Source of the DNA: Setaria digitata
Taxonomy: Eukaryota > Nematoda > Chromadorea > Rhabditida > Setariidae
Length of the DNA: 26,402 nucleotides
Assembly (NCBI GenBank): GCA_003640385.1
Contig: RCAB01000689.1
Location: 1-26,402 of the forward strand
Reading direction: 5' to 3'
Every line of letters starts with the position of its first letter. Within the stretch, counting starts at the first letter, position 1. Made by a program: the position numbers and the translations under genes. The notes under the pieces are model-generated. The model was not told where the DNA came from. It saw only the letters and a program-made list of their open reading frames with translations, and searched no databases. Below are positions 1 to 11,816 of the stretch, piece after piece.

Positions 1-926
1 TCCAACGCCAACAAGCACCAGTTTAACACAGTCATCAATGAACCCGATAATTCTAAGCACTCTTTCTCCGATGTATAATTACATCTAAAAAATTAATAGT
101 TCTCAGATTATAGAATCGCATTCCTGTACGGCGGTCAAGAATTTAAAGACTTGTAGAACAGTACTTGAGCAATGGGACGGAATTCCGTAGAATCGTAGCC
201 AAAGCTTCAATGCAATATTCACGTGAAAATTGTCGAAACTCAGCAACTACTTCAATGAAGACGGCCCATCGAATTACCTAAAAATTAGTCAATTCCTGAT
301 TAAGAAACTTTCAAAAAAAATTTTTTTGGAAGGGGGATTAAAGTCTTTTTTTTTTTTGCAATGAACAGATTACTTAATATGGAAATCGCAAATTTAATAT
401 CCTACAGCAAAGTTAGAAGAAATAAGAAGCAATTTTAAGACCAAACACAAAATACCTCTGCTTTCACCAACGCTTCCAAGCAAGCAAGCATCCGTTGATC
501 AGGTGTCACCGATGCCGTGGCAAAACGAAGAAGCATCGCTAAAGTTGACAAAAAAAAAAAAGAAAAGAAAAATGAAAAGCAACAAAGCGTATTGTCTCTT
601 ACTATTTGTTTCTAAGTTATTTCGCTTAACTCCTATAATTACAATTAAAAGTACCTGTGGTAAGATAATCTTACACGATATAGCGCATATGCTCATAATC
701 ATGTATATAGATTTCCTTGCTAGAATGGTTAATTCATATCAAATTTAATTAGATATTTACAAGCAATGGCCCTGTTCTGCTGTTCATTGCAACCAGACGT
801 CGTTAGGCGTTTTTTAAGGAAAGCGCCGAATTCAATTGACGACATTCCTTCGGCATGAGCACGGGTCACCAGATTTGTCACCCAACCTACATCCGTCTGT
901 TGCTTGTCCTCATTCAGCACTCCCAT
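1..926 (-). CDS. MED24: Mediator subunit 24-like protein, N-terminal exons (partial)
   Basis: Four exons read on the minus strand: 926-761, 538-456, 277-165 and 84-1, the last running off the window. Intron phases agree at every junction (1, 0, 2). About 145 residues are visible, rich in leucine and alanine and apparently all helical, with no signal peptide. From memory of human MED24 (Mediator tail), a stretch of about 45 residues (about 69-113 here) aligns without gaps, sharing an FSR-x2-C-x2-AL-x2-I pattern, and a later EC-x2-L-x3-L-x3-L-x-W-x-L pattern follows. The offset from the N-terminus is about 12 residues, so ATG 926 is a sensible start. A weak acceptor (TTTGTAAG) lies 8 bases upstream. 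Exon structure is well supported by phase; the family name is an inference from distant similarity. Confidence 0.68.
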
Positions 927-3900
927 TGATAGACCTTACAAATGATTACAAAGTGAACAATGAAAAGAAACGCACTTTAATACACCATCCGATAAAATCG
1001 AAAAATAATGCACATCGAAGGCTTAATAGTTTGAATAAATTAACAAAATGCATATCACTTGGCCAGGAAAACGGCCTAATGTTTGTGCATATGGCCCAGT
1101 CAGTATTGCATATGCAATCATGGCCTTACCCCCACCCACCAGTACACCCTACCCTTCATACATTCCCGATTTCCCCGACCCGCCTTGCGCAGTTACCGGA
1201 CGTGGTCTCTTAGTGAATGATGCAAAAGGGTTACTCTGAAACTCTAGTTCCATCCCTTAACTTTTCTCCATTTATTCCAGGATCGGGGGAGTTATATAGA
1301 AGGTCGGAGAGACATTTCTTTTCAAGTTACTAATCGCAGTGAAATTGGACAAAACAGTTCGGAAGCGATTAATACTTATTAGACAATAGACTCTACTAGG
1401 AGAGATTATTTGTGTGTCGAGAGGAAGTCTGAAAATACAGACTAGATGTGAATTAAGTCTCAGATTAGAGAGCTAAGAGTGACAATTAGACAGACTTCCA
1501 CTATTTTACAGTTGTTTACTTTTCAAACTTGTGCACATTTTCCCTTCTCTCTTCTAGTTCACTTCGAAAACCTGAAGTGTTACCAGAAGACCTGAAGTGA
1601 GTCCTAGCTAGAACGTCAACACTCACGTTAACATCGGCGCTGTTGTACTAGCAGTTTATAGTGCAATGATTCTGACCTTCAAATCGATACATTATCGGGA
1701 AATTTGTGGCCTAATATGATTTTTATGGGCATCATGCAATTCAGGAAAATCGGAAAGACGGAAGGCTTGTTTACTTTTAGGATCTACTACCAATCAGGAT
1801 CAGGACACATTATTTACTCTACCGCTTGATCAATCAAGAGGTAGTTGCGTTTATTGAAGATGCAAAAAGGAAGTTATATGAGACTTGTTGTAAAGCAGAA
1901 GTATTACGCCATATTTTCTACTTCCTGTGCTACTATTTCCGAGATTTACTCTGTTTTCTTGTCACTAGGAGTAATGATTAGATCAATTTGGCTAACTTTC
2001 TTTCTGCAGACTTTACTTGCTCCTGTAAGATCAGCATTATTTACATGCTATACAGTCTATTCCATTTCAAATTTTCATGGCCATAATGCTATTCAGCAAT
2101 GCAAGACATCAAAAGTAAGGAAGCAATTAATTGTTTTGTTTTTGTAGCCGATACCTGTAAACATTTTATGAAATGGAGCCGGAATGTCCATAATTCTGTC
2201 TGCTCAGGTAAATAATGATGAGGTCAAAGAGCGATGCCAATGTTATTACTTTCTTGGATTGCAAGGAAAAATTCTAAAAACGAAGATTTCGTTACCGTAA
2301 TCGGCAACTTCACACACTGATTAATTATGGATAATCTAATTAAGGCGACGGCTAGTCTTCGATGTCATTATTATTTCTTTTTCAAATCTTCAGAGAACTT
2401 CTCTAATTGATTAACTCGTCAATTAGGATTAACAAAGGTGTGGTCGTCTCCGTACTTTCATCTACAGCACAAACTCCTCGATATCTGAAGGAATGCATCT
2501 TCTGCTTTCACCTTCACTATCATGAAGCCAGCCATTATTCAAGATAGTCAGGTCATCCAGTAAGGCCTTCTCATCATGTTTCACGCTTCACGCTTGTCAG
2601 TACTTCGCTTCGTCACAGCAGAATCTCACATGTCAGTCCTGACTAGAAGGTATTTGCTTATAAACATCTTTCTAATTTCATTTTTATAATATCTTCCTAC
2701 TCTAATCTATATCAGTATTTCAAGTTTTGTATACAAAAACGTTTGTTGAAATTGTCAATTATCTGCCACTTTTTGCAGCTTTAATTATGGAACTTTCTCT
2801 TCACACAAAAAATCTCATAGGTAAGAGAGAACATGAGCTACTTCCTATCCTGCTAAAGTCCTTGAAAAATAATTGTAATTTGAACAGCATATTTTTCAGT
2901 TCTAGTACTTTCCCTGTCGAAAAGCAGAGCAGGTGAACAGTATTAGAGTCTTAGTAATCACATAGACCGAGAATGAGATCTCAATCTCGAATTCAGCTTG
3001 AAATATTGAGTATATTTCGTATAGACTTTCTTTGCAATATTTCAATCCACTATTATGATAGTCATTATCACAAAATTCTCATTCATTTCAAGTTTCCAAC
3101 CCAATAATTTGTATTAAAGATACATTGTCGTGTATAGCAGTAGTAGTAGGACTTGCATAATGAAATGATAACGAATACCACCTGCAGCCGTTTTTCAAGT
3201 CCATGAAATTTGAGATGGGACGGGGATAATCTCAAAATTGTTAGCCATCCAGGATATTTCCTCACTGCTCTTTCCTTCCTGTCTTTTCCCTTACTCATTA
3301 ATAAAACCTTTCAGCTGCAAAACAATCATTAGGATGTTAAGTTTCCAGTAAGGTGACATTCTAAGATTACTTTGTTTCAGTAAATTTGTCTTCTTGGGAA
3401 ATTCGAGACACATCTTAAATTTATTTCTCGAGATTATCGAAGTCTTTCCTGGCTAATTCGAAATTTTGACAAGAATAGTTCAACTCCATAGTGTTCTCTT
3501 CTGCATATCAATATTCCCCTCCACATAAGCATTTGTCACATGTCACCGATGTGATGTATAATATTAGCAATCACTATGCCAAGAAAAGGTGTGAGCAATT
3601 AGAAATGCATCCATCAGTTTGAGATCTCTGATAGTAAGAATCTATTTTGTTCCGAAAATTACCTTCGCTTCAACTGTGACTGTTCGAAGAGAAGGACTAC
3701 TGGTATCACACCTGCCTTTATGCTATATGCAGTAACTTCAAAGACATCCCTACCTCAATCAACTTGCATCCTTTATAGATACTAGTACAAATCGTTCAGA
3801 CCAATTAAGAGTTTCGCAGTTTTGGCATAGCCGGATTATCCTACTAATTTACCTGCTCACGTCACTCAAGAGCGTAGTCCTGATTACGATCAAAAATCGG

Positions 3901-5809
3901 AAATTTCCATGACATATTTGGGCATTTACTTTGACATGCAAAATTCATGATGAAGATGCTTGATAATTGCTTAAATGAATAGATTAAATGATTTTTTTTT
4001 TTTTTTAAGATTTAGTGAGATTTGCAGATTTTCAGAGAGTTTCAGTTCCAAGTGATCATTTTATTCATGGTTATGTTTAGCTCTGAGATCAAAAAGAAAA
4101 ATTACTTTTGTCTCCTTTTTCCTTACCTTTTTTCTTTTAAATTTAAATTTTTAGATTTCCTTAAGCGAACTTTTACTATGCTTTATAAAATACTTATCGC
4201 AATCAGAAAATTCCCTCATTTAGAATTTTATTTCCAGTTTTTGAGTTAGAGAGTGAGCGAAATTTGAACATCAGAGGTGTCTTCTATTCGTTGAATGAAA
4301 CTACTGGTTGAATGATTGCTGGTGACCGTATGAAAGTATCATTTCTTAAATGTAATTTTCACTTACACTTCATCATAAGCGCCGGTCAGTTCCCGTTCAG
4401 TGACGTGTAAACGGATATGGACGCCGCTGAGATTCACTGCGGGATATCTTACTGAATCTATTGTTTCTGCATAAGTGAAACCCGTAATCATCCAATACTA
4501 ACAACTAATTCCTTAGAAAAAAGGAAGAAAGTTAATAACCAATATCCTAGTGGCTACTTTAGCTCAGTCAAAATATTAATCCTTCCTGCTAGACTGTTCG
4601 GACTATCAATCATTACTATATCTGATAATTCCTGTTTACTGTGTTACGTAAGTAATAATGCTGAGTGAAATATAACAAATTGTAGTTAACGTAATGAAGC
4701 CAATTACTTAAGGCTACAAATTATTTTTCAAAATTTTGATTTTAAAACTTCAATGAAATAATTATGAAAGAATGATTAATTGAAGACAAGTAGGAAACTT
4801 GTATTAGTCTGTTTAACTGCTGGCATTTTACCAGTTTCAAAATGCATTTTACTAATAATAAGAATTAAAAGAAAATCAAGTGTGACTTGTCTCTACCATA
4901 ATCCATTCTAAGGCCTTTCATAAATTACCTAGTTGAGAATAAGCCTAGATGATCTGACTAGATTTTGGCTCCGTTTACCTGAAATATTCGATACCGGATC
5001 CTTCCCAGTATAACTCCATCGTATACTGTGGAAGAGCGTATCCTTGGGCGTGGCGCACAAATATCATCTCACTCAATCATTTCGTCTTGGGCGTGTCCCT
5101 AGTAATTTGCCGTTCTCCGAGACCAAAAATTGGTCAAGTTTATCAATTGGTCACAACATAATTAGATGTCAGAGGTCATCTTATTGGATTGAAAAAAATT
5201 TTTTCTTGCTAAATTTTGTTTTTAATAATAAATATTTTTATGAAAAACGCAGACTTTTACTTTTATTGCATGCGTAAATTTATTGGAATTTCAAACCATT
5301 CTTTTTAAATTTTTTAAAAATACAACACTAGTTAAAGATTTTCAGCAACGAAATTGCTTATTGTTGTGCTACATTTAATTAATTGATTTCTCAAATACTA
5401 ACTATCAATTAAATAATGAACCATATCGATTAAATCACGATAATGAGAACTTCTATAGTAATTCGTTATCTTTATCATTTATTAATATTCATTAATATCA
5501 TGATTTTGTCTGCAGACTTGCTGATCAAATATTTTCACAACACACTAAAAAGTGACCATCTAAGGAAATTAATTTGGTAGCAATCATTCTCCCTTTTGTT
5601 TTTGCTGCTTTCTTTGTTGCTCTATGTTGTGTCTGAGAAGTCTGAAATTTGATAATAATTACCAATTTTTAGATTCAAACTGATATAATCGGTACTGGAT
5701 TTGTTCTCTTTTCTTATACTACTATAATACAATGCCAAAGTTATAAATTCCAGAAGAATTTTGAGAAGGAAAGTGAAGAAGAGGAGTACCGTAACATTAA
5801 TGCAAATCG
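927..5809. other. Divergent spacer between the MED24-like and homeobox genes
   Basis: About 4.9 kb without a gene I can support. It is AT-rich with scattered homopolymer runs (for example T14 near 3991). A C-rich patch lies at about 1120-1200. Two minus-strand stretches have a purine-first codon bias typical of coding DNA: about 3173-3298, which begins with ATG behind a TTTTGCAG site and ends at CAG|GTGGTA, and about 2430-2560, which ends in a stop. No consistent splice path joins them, so neither is called. As the upstream region of a homeobox gene it probably also holds enhancers, but no clear motif cluster was seen. Confidence 0.5.
5751..5753 (+). promoter_or_regulatory. Possible spliced-leader acceptor of the homeobox gene
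   Basis: The sequence AAATTCCAG ends here, 56 bases before ATG 5810. An in-frame TAA at 5798-5800 separates it from the start codon, so the stretch in between would be 5' UTR. It is the best acceptor-like site near the start; whether a leader is added here is an inference. Confidence 0.3.
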
Positions 5810-7547
5810 ATGGTGAGCAATGGTCCATACCCATATAACATTTTCGGACCACAGTCATCGTTCACCTATCCTTCGACACCTGTTTTTCCTGGATATCTAA
5901 ATCCATCAGCTAGTTCTACCACCAGGTGATCCTCCTTTGATAAGTTTGAATATCTAAAAACAAATGATGAAAAGATAAATTCAGTGATCAAGGCCGAAAA
6001 GCAACAGGGCGACGAGAGCGAACAACATTTAATCCTATGCAACTCTCCTATCTTGAATCAGTATTTAAACAAACGCACTATCCTGATGTTTATCATCGTG
6101 AACAAATTGCCGAAAAAATTGGACTTCAAGAATCTCGAATTCAGGTACAAGATCTTCAAGTGCTTGTTTAGTTTTTCTTATTGGGAAAAGTTAAATTTTA
6201 ATTCAAAGTAATATTAGAATTCGATTTAATTATCAGGTATATCAGTCGACTAGCATAGCTCCGTTTTATTTTCGTAACTTTACAGCATTACTTATTAATT
6301 AATACTTCCTGCAAAAGGTATGGTTTAAAAATCGGCGAGCGAAAGATCGACAACAGAAACGCATGATGCAAGTACGACACAATCATGATCGGTGTAGTAG
6401 TCATGCGGAAACGCCTCCGCCGGAACCGGCCAAAGGAGAGTCAAATGCGCAGAAGAGTATTTCACCGCTTGTAATTCCGGGAACTGCAGAATTCAACCTG
6501 AAAACTGGTACTAGGTAAGGCTTGTCTTTGTCTTTGTTACATCTGACTTTTTCTAGTCCACCAATTTAGATATAGGCTTCGGGAAAACTGTGAACTTCAT
6601 ATGAAAACATGCTTATGCATGTGCGACTTCAAGTCTTTTAATATCGAAATGATTAACGCTTGGAATTTCAAAATCCAATTTTACAGTTCAGAAAATGCAA
6701 CGAAAGAAGAATATCCGTTAAGAGCGGTTTGCTCAGCACATGCAGCAAATTTGGCCAGTGAGTTTACATTTCTTACAGATGAATGGAAGGGCTAAAGGTC
6801 ACGAGACTTGTCATTTCAGTCGTTTGATCTGGACTATATGGCTTTAGGCTGTTAAATTCTTGATAAACGAGCAATCCAACTAAGGAAAGATTTCATTTTT
6901 ATAACGCTATTTACTCGTATAGCACAATGAAGGAAAAAATAGTCTAGGAAATTAGATCTTTTCTAACAATAATAAGCGAACTCCACCTTTATTAACGGTA
7001 CTTTAAGCAGAACTGTTCTCTGCTAGTATAATCGGTAGCGAGATTGGGAAGGGAAGCGAATGGTCTCTCTTTGGTTTATCAGGTACTTTATAGAATGTCA
7101 CTTGCAATTGCTCATTTAAGGAAAGTTGAAACGCGGGAGAAAAGAAGGTGAGAATGCTAAATTTCACGGAAGGAAAATTGTGTTTTGAAAGGTTTCCATT
7201 GCTCATCAAAAAATTTGAAATGCTTTAATTACAATTAAATTTTACTGCTTTTAGGTTGGTCATCAGCATACTCACTAGGTGCTCANTTCAATTAAATTTT
7301 ACTGCTTTTAGGTTGGTCATCAGCATACTCACTAGGTGCTCAACCTACAACTGCATACATAGCCGGTGCAAGCCACGCACGTGCTGCATGCGGTTTCAGT
7401 CTAAGTGGCACAAGCGCATCTCCTTACTATCCCTATCAAGGTGATTTTTACAATCCTTATGCTCAGACTAATGCTGCTGCAGCTACCTATTCATATCCGC
7501 AAATGTTCAATCCACTTAACAGTGATTTACAAAGGCCTGGCAACTGA
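5810..7547 (+). CDS. Otx/Otd-type (paired-like, K50) homeodomain transcription factor
   Basis: Five exons: 5810-5925, 5985-6144, 6318-6514, 6687-6757, 7312-7547. They sum to 780 nt (259 aa) with all phases matching (2, 0, 2, 1). The homeodomain spans residues 47-106. It has R5, L16, F20, W48, F49, K50, N51 and R53, and the recognition helix contains [10 protein letters not shown]50 with RRERTTF at the N-terminal arm places it with Otx/Otd, near C. elegans CEH-36, CEH-37 and TTX-1; the [16 protein letters not shown] stretch is most like CEH-37 as I recall it. The intron between homeodomain positions 46 and 47 is typical of paired-class genes. The tail is rich in Tyr, Pro, Ala and Asn. Such factors bind TAATCC-type sites and specify sensory neurons in nematodes. 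The last exon lies beside an assembly join at 7286: use of the upstream copy of its acceptor (7254) gives a premature TAA. Confidence 0.9.
7232..7342. repeat. Exact 54-bp direct repeat around N7286 (assembly join)
   Basis: Bases 7232-7285 and 7289-7342 are identical, separated by N and two T's. The repeat contains the 3' end of an intron and the start of homeobox exon 5. Identity without any divergence next to an N points to two contig ends that overlap but were not merged. The true genome probably has one copy. Confidence 0.85.
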
Positions 7548-10500
7548 TAACTTTAGTGATCAATGATAACGTTTATTTGTAACAAATAATATTTGAATTC
7601 TTCATTTTTTCCTAAAATGAGCTGTTTTCATTTGTAACCTACAGGAAAATAGCTATCAACTAACACAAAAAAAACATTTCGCATCGAAATTTTTTCCTGC
7701 ATAGTCGAAGTTTGCAAAAAGTTTTAACAACGAAAATTTTCATTAGAAGCGTTTTTTTTTCTTTGTGTACATATTTTTACTGCTATTTCTTTCTACTAAA
7801 TATTCATTTTTGATTACTCTTATCAGTATTTCATACGTCAATTTTTCTTTCAACAAAAATACAACTAGAAATCATGCAGAAAGAAGGAGAAAATTTAACA
7901 GGAAAAGAAAAAATAAAGCAGAAAAATTTATTTATCACAGAATTATCATTTTGTAGCTTAATTTTACCATCAGTTAACCAAAATTTACCGATCAAATTTA
8001 TCCGCTCTGGTTAAATCATTTTTCAATTCAGTTCTTCTAACATTTTCTGAATCATATGACTACTGCTTGCCAACTACATTTCTTGAATTCAGTATGTGAA
8101 TTATATGAATACCTGACATTAACACAATGATTCTTTTTTTTTTTTTTTATTAGGTATTCTCACTTATCTTTCTCGTCAAAGCTTTAAAATACTTTTATTT
8201 TTTCTTGGAGGTGTATGTGTGTGTAACTCAATGTACATGTTTTACTTTTAATTATTCATAGGAAGTTTATCAATTTATATTCTTTTTACCTGAAATTCAA
8301 TTTGTTTTGTTGCAGAAGTATTTAGAATTCAATTCTTCTCGAGATTTTATTGGCAGTAATTGTTGCAGGTGTCTTCCGCATATTTCCAATAATGTGTTTT
8401 TAGACTATTTCATTTTTTTTTTTTCAATTAAAAATAAAAAATTTTTCATAGTACTCGATTTTTCAGATTGATTGCTTTTGTTTGACTATATTGAAATTAG
8501 CAATGACCAGGTTACTTACCATATTTGCGCATTCAAGAATGACCTATCCACTGTTATGCTACAGGATTGACATGTGATATCAAATTTAACTTCGGTTGCT
8601 CAAATTAGCAAGGGAGAAAGAAGGAAAACCTGATAGCATTTGAAAGGATGCTAAAAATTATCATTCTAACTTCAGAATCTAAAAAATATAGTACGGAACT
8701 CTGCTCTGCTGTTCTTCATTTTGCAATTATTTATTAGTTATTCAAATATAAGACACAACATGAGAATTATTACATTGTTCATTGCATCATGATAATGGTT
8801 TTTTTTTATGAATAACTGCTAGTTTTGGTGGCACAATTTCCTTCCGGTAAGTTCATATATTGCCAAAGGTCAACACAGTTATATTGACCTCAGATTGTGT
8901 TATGAAAGTTATTGGTTCAATCAACAGTTCAATAAATCTCTACTTCTGCCATTGATATGCCCAAACATATAGACAAATAAGTGAATAAAATATTTTCTAA
9001 TTTTTGCATTAAAAGAAACACTAAATGAAATCGCTGTTGTCTATAGTTCAAAGGTTAAAAGTAATGGAACAAAATTGATACGATAATACTTTTGTCTTCA
9101 TTTTTGATTGAAATTTAAGAACAATTGGCATTTTTCTTTATTGCTTATTTACATTATTTATTGCTGTTGTTTTACAAAAGCAATTAACATATACTTTTCA
9201 CGGTTTATAGTATCAGTAGAGTGATTGATTTCTTTTCGCATTAACATTCTCGAGAGATAAGCTGAAATGAGACAAAAGAAGCGGAAGATTGAAGAAAGAC
9301 TGGAAAAAAAAAAAAGAAATGCCCCAAAAGAAAGAGCCTTAAGATTTCCAAGAAGCAGTTAAAATGAGTAGTACTTGAAACTGGGAATGGTAGATGGTAA
9401 GCTAAGGATGTTGCAATGAAAAACACTTCAGAAAGCAAGAAGTACGCAGGAAAGGACTGCCGACATAAGACTAGGCAAATAAGAAATATGGTACCAAGCA
9501 GAACTATTCGACTCTTCTCTTGAAATTAAAGGACCGTCCTAGTATGAAACAGGAGAACAGGTGGTGCTAGAAAATACTCTTTTCCACTTCCTTTACACTC
9601 CAAAGCACCTTTTATTCACACTTTTTTTGGTATCAGAAACGAAACGAAGTACTGTACTGTGCTACCGTTGCTGCTATGTACTGTAGCATAGAATGTAGCA
9701 TTAGACTAATGGAATATCAATATTATCAGTAAGGAGTGATAGCATCAATTGAATAGACAGAGAGTGTAGGGAGGACTAATTAAACAACTAAAATATTTGT
9801 GCGACTGTTAATTAAATGTGTAGAGAAGTCAACGAACGGCTCGAGGATTCTTCCATTTTCTCAACTAAATTATTCGCTAAAACTACTGATTAATTTAATT
9901 ATTAATTTGAACCAAGCAAGTGAAAATTTTCGTCAGTTCATTAAATCTCTTTTGGTAGTTTAAAAAAGAAAAATTCAAAATAACTCTCTGAATCTTCATT
10001 AGTTTGAAGTGAAAAGTGAAGAATACTAGCGTAAGAACGATCACTCTCAATTGCTCTGTTGCCCACAGCACAATTACACTAATTTATGCTTTCACCCTTA
10101 ATTTTAACTTGACTAATTAAACTAATTACTACTATTTCAAGAAAATCATGACAACATTGTCAATAAGTTTGGAGCACCAAAGGACATTATTTTCATCGCA
10201 AATCTCAGCTTCCATATTATCAGTAACCAATTACGGTATGATTGGGAGACAATTTGGCGGTGAGATTAAAAGAGGGCACTGACAAGTGGTCCTCTTGAGA
10301 AGCAGTCCACAAATCGCAACCGAACACAATGGGAGGTGTTTCATTTGCTAAACTTCTTGTAAGGGATACCTGTACCGTTTTAATTAATTACTGCTAAAGC
10401 ACAATTCCTACATCGTTCAATTAATTGCTTCTAGGAACCGAATTTCTCTCCGTCTATCTTTTCCTTCATCCGCCTGTTGAATATCCATCTCCTTCCATCC

Positions 10501-11670
10501 ACATTTTCCTATATTTGGTTCCAGTGAATGCTATCATCTATGTCAAGTGTCTCTTTTCAGGGCAGCAAAATAATTTTAAGCTTTATTAGATCTAGTATCA
10601 ACCTGAATCAGTATCTTCTTTGATATTATTTTTTATAAATTTTGAAACTTAAAAGACAATGAAAGAATTCAAGTTTTTGGAGATGCTCAGATAGACATCA
10701 ATATGGGATGTGACATTTGTAATTTTGATGTCAGCTAAAGTAGTTCCATATGTCGCCTTTTTTTCTGCATAAATTATAAGGAAATTTCGTAAAGTGATCA
10801 AAGATGCTGAACGATTTCTTGTTTCAAGACATCCAAGGACCCAAAGACTTGGAATGAAATGATTGATGTCTGATATATTAGTATACTAACCTTTGAACCG
10901 TTTAACGGTCTCATTCAGGAACGATTTCATACAAAAGTCCAGCCGCTTTAGTGTACATTGCGGATTTGGATTCCTTCCTAAGACGAAGTGCTTAGCACAA
11001 TGTCACTCAGTCTATCAACAACAAATTGTGGTGAAACATTCTTGACTTCTTCGTGTCTACAAAAAAATGAATGGAAGTTTAAATTTGACAATTAAATTAT
11101 TGCTGTAATTTATTACATGTAAATCCTATCTATAATTTACCAATAATCATAAAAACTATAATAATTATAGCAATAAATGATTACTATATTAATATCATAA
11201 ACAATTTCAGTTTAAGTGCATATTCAACTTTTTTCTTTTTAAATTTCAAGTTATATATTTGTTAATTGCCAGAATGAGCGTTATATTACACTTAAAACAT
11301 ATTCAAGAATAACTCTACAACTTTGTAATTTATTACTCATCTTCCAAGTCACAGTTGTCCCGTTTTATATTGTTAGGAAATGAGAATAGAGTATGATGAA
11401 GTAAACATTATTTTATAATTTTAAGAATTTATATAAGAATTTTTGTCAAGTCAAAAATGATTGCAAGAATTTGTTGAGAAATTTCTCATACTTAGTATAA
11501 ATTATATTTTTTGATCAGTTATTTCAACTTTCATGTTGTTTGTCGTGGAGAAGGAGTATAAAATAATTGACAAAAATTTAATCATACAATGGTAATGATA
11601 TCACAGCGATAAAAAAAAAAAAATCACTTGATTTGAAGATGAATGTAGCATTTCCCGCATTTCAATTTCC

Positions 11671-11701
<31 letters not shown>

Positions 11702-11816
11702 CGCAAATCCTGAGATTTCGTTCTGTTCGGTAGATGACAACAAATGTTGTGCTAATCCATGCACTCGAAGTATGAATACTCATAGATAAATGAAGAAAGA
11801 ACTGTAGCGACACAAC
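7548..11816. other. Long AT-rich region, mostly without genes
   Basis: Downstream of the homeobox gene there are AATAAA signals (for example 7912-7917) that could end its transcript. The stretch is AT-rich, with T runs near 8133-8149 and 8410-8424 and a T29 run at 11673-11701. Minus-strand coding-like fragments occur at about 10110-10400, 10430-10560 and 10911-11056 (see separate entry); each changes frame within a short distance. Nothing else was recognised. Confidence 0.45.
10911..11056 (-). pseudogene. Coding-like terminal exon broken by a frameshift
   Basis: A strong acceptor (TTTTTTTGTAG) at 11057-11067 is followed by an open frame of about 25 codons rich in purine-first codons, ending at TAG 10980-10978. 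A second, equally coding-like frame, offset by one base near 10990-10996, runs to TGA at 10913-10911. It includes KAAGLLYEIVPE. Dropping one A in the CTAAGC at about 10990 would join them; this is either a base error or a real lesion. No family was recognised. Similar frame-switching fragments lie at 10110-10400. This could be a decayed gene or chance, since short open frames are common here. Confidence 0.22.

Noticed and set aside
836..1239. Overlapping plus-strand open frames at the left side
   Set aside because: They lie opposite the first exon and upstream region of the MED24-like gene, have proline/histidine-rich random-looking content, and lack splice or start context.
11673..11701. T29 run, and T25 at 22799-22823, as retroposon tails
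   Set aside because: No adjacent target-site duplication or retroposon body was seen; homopolymer runs are common throughout the window.
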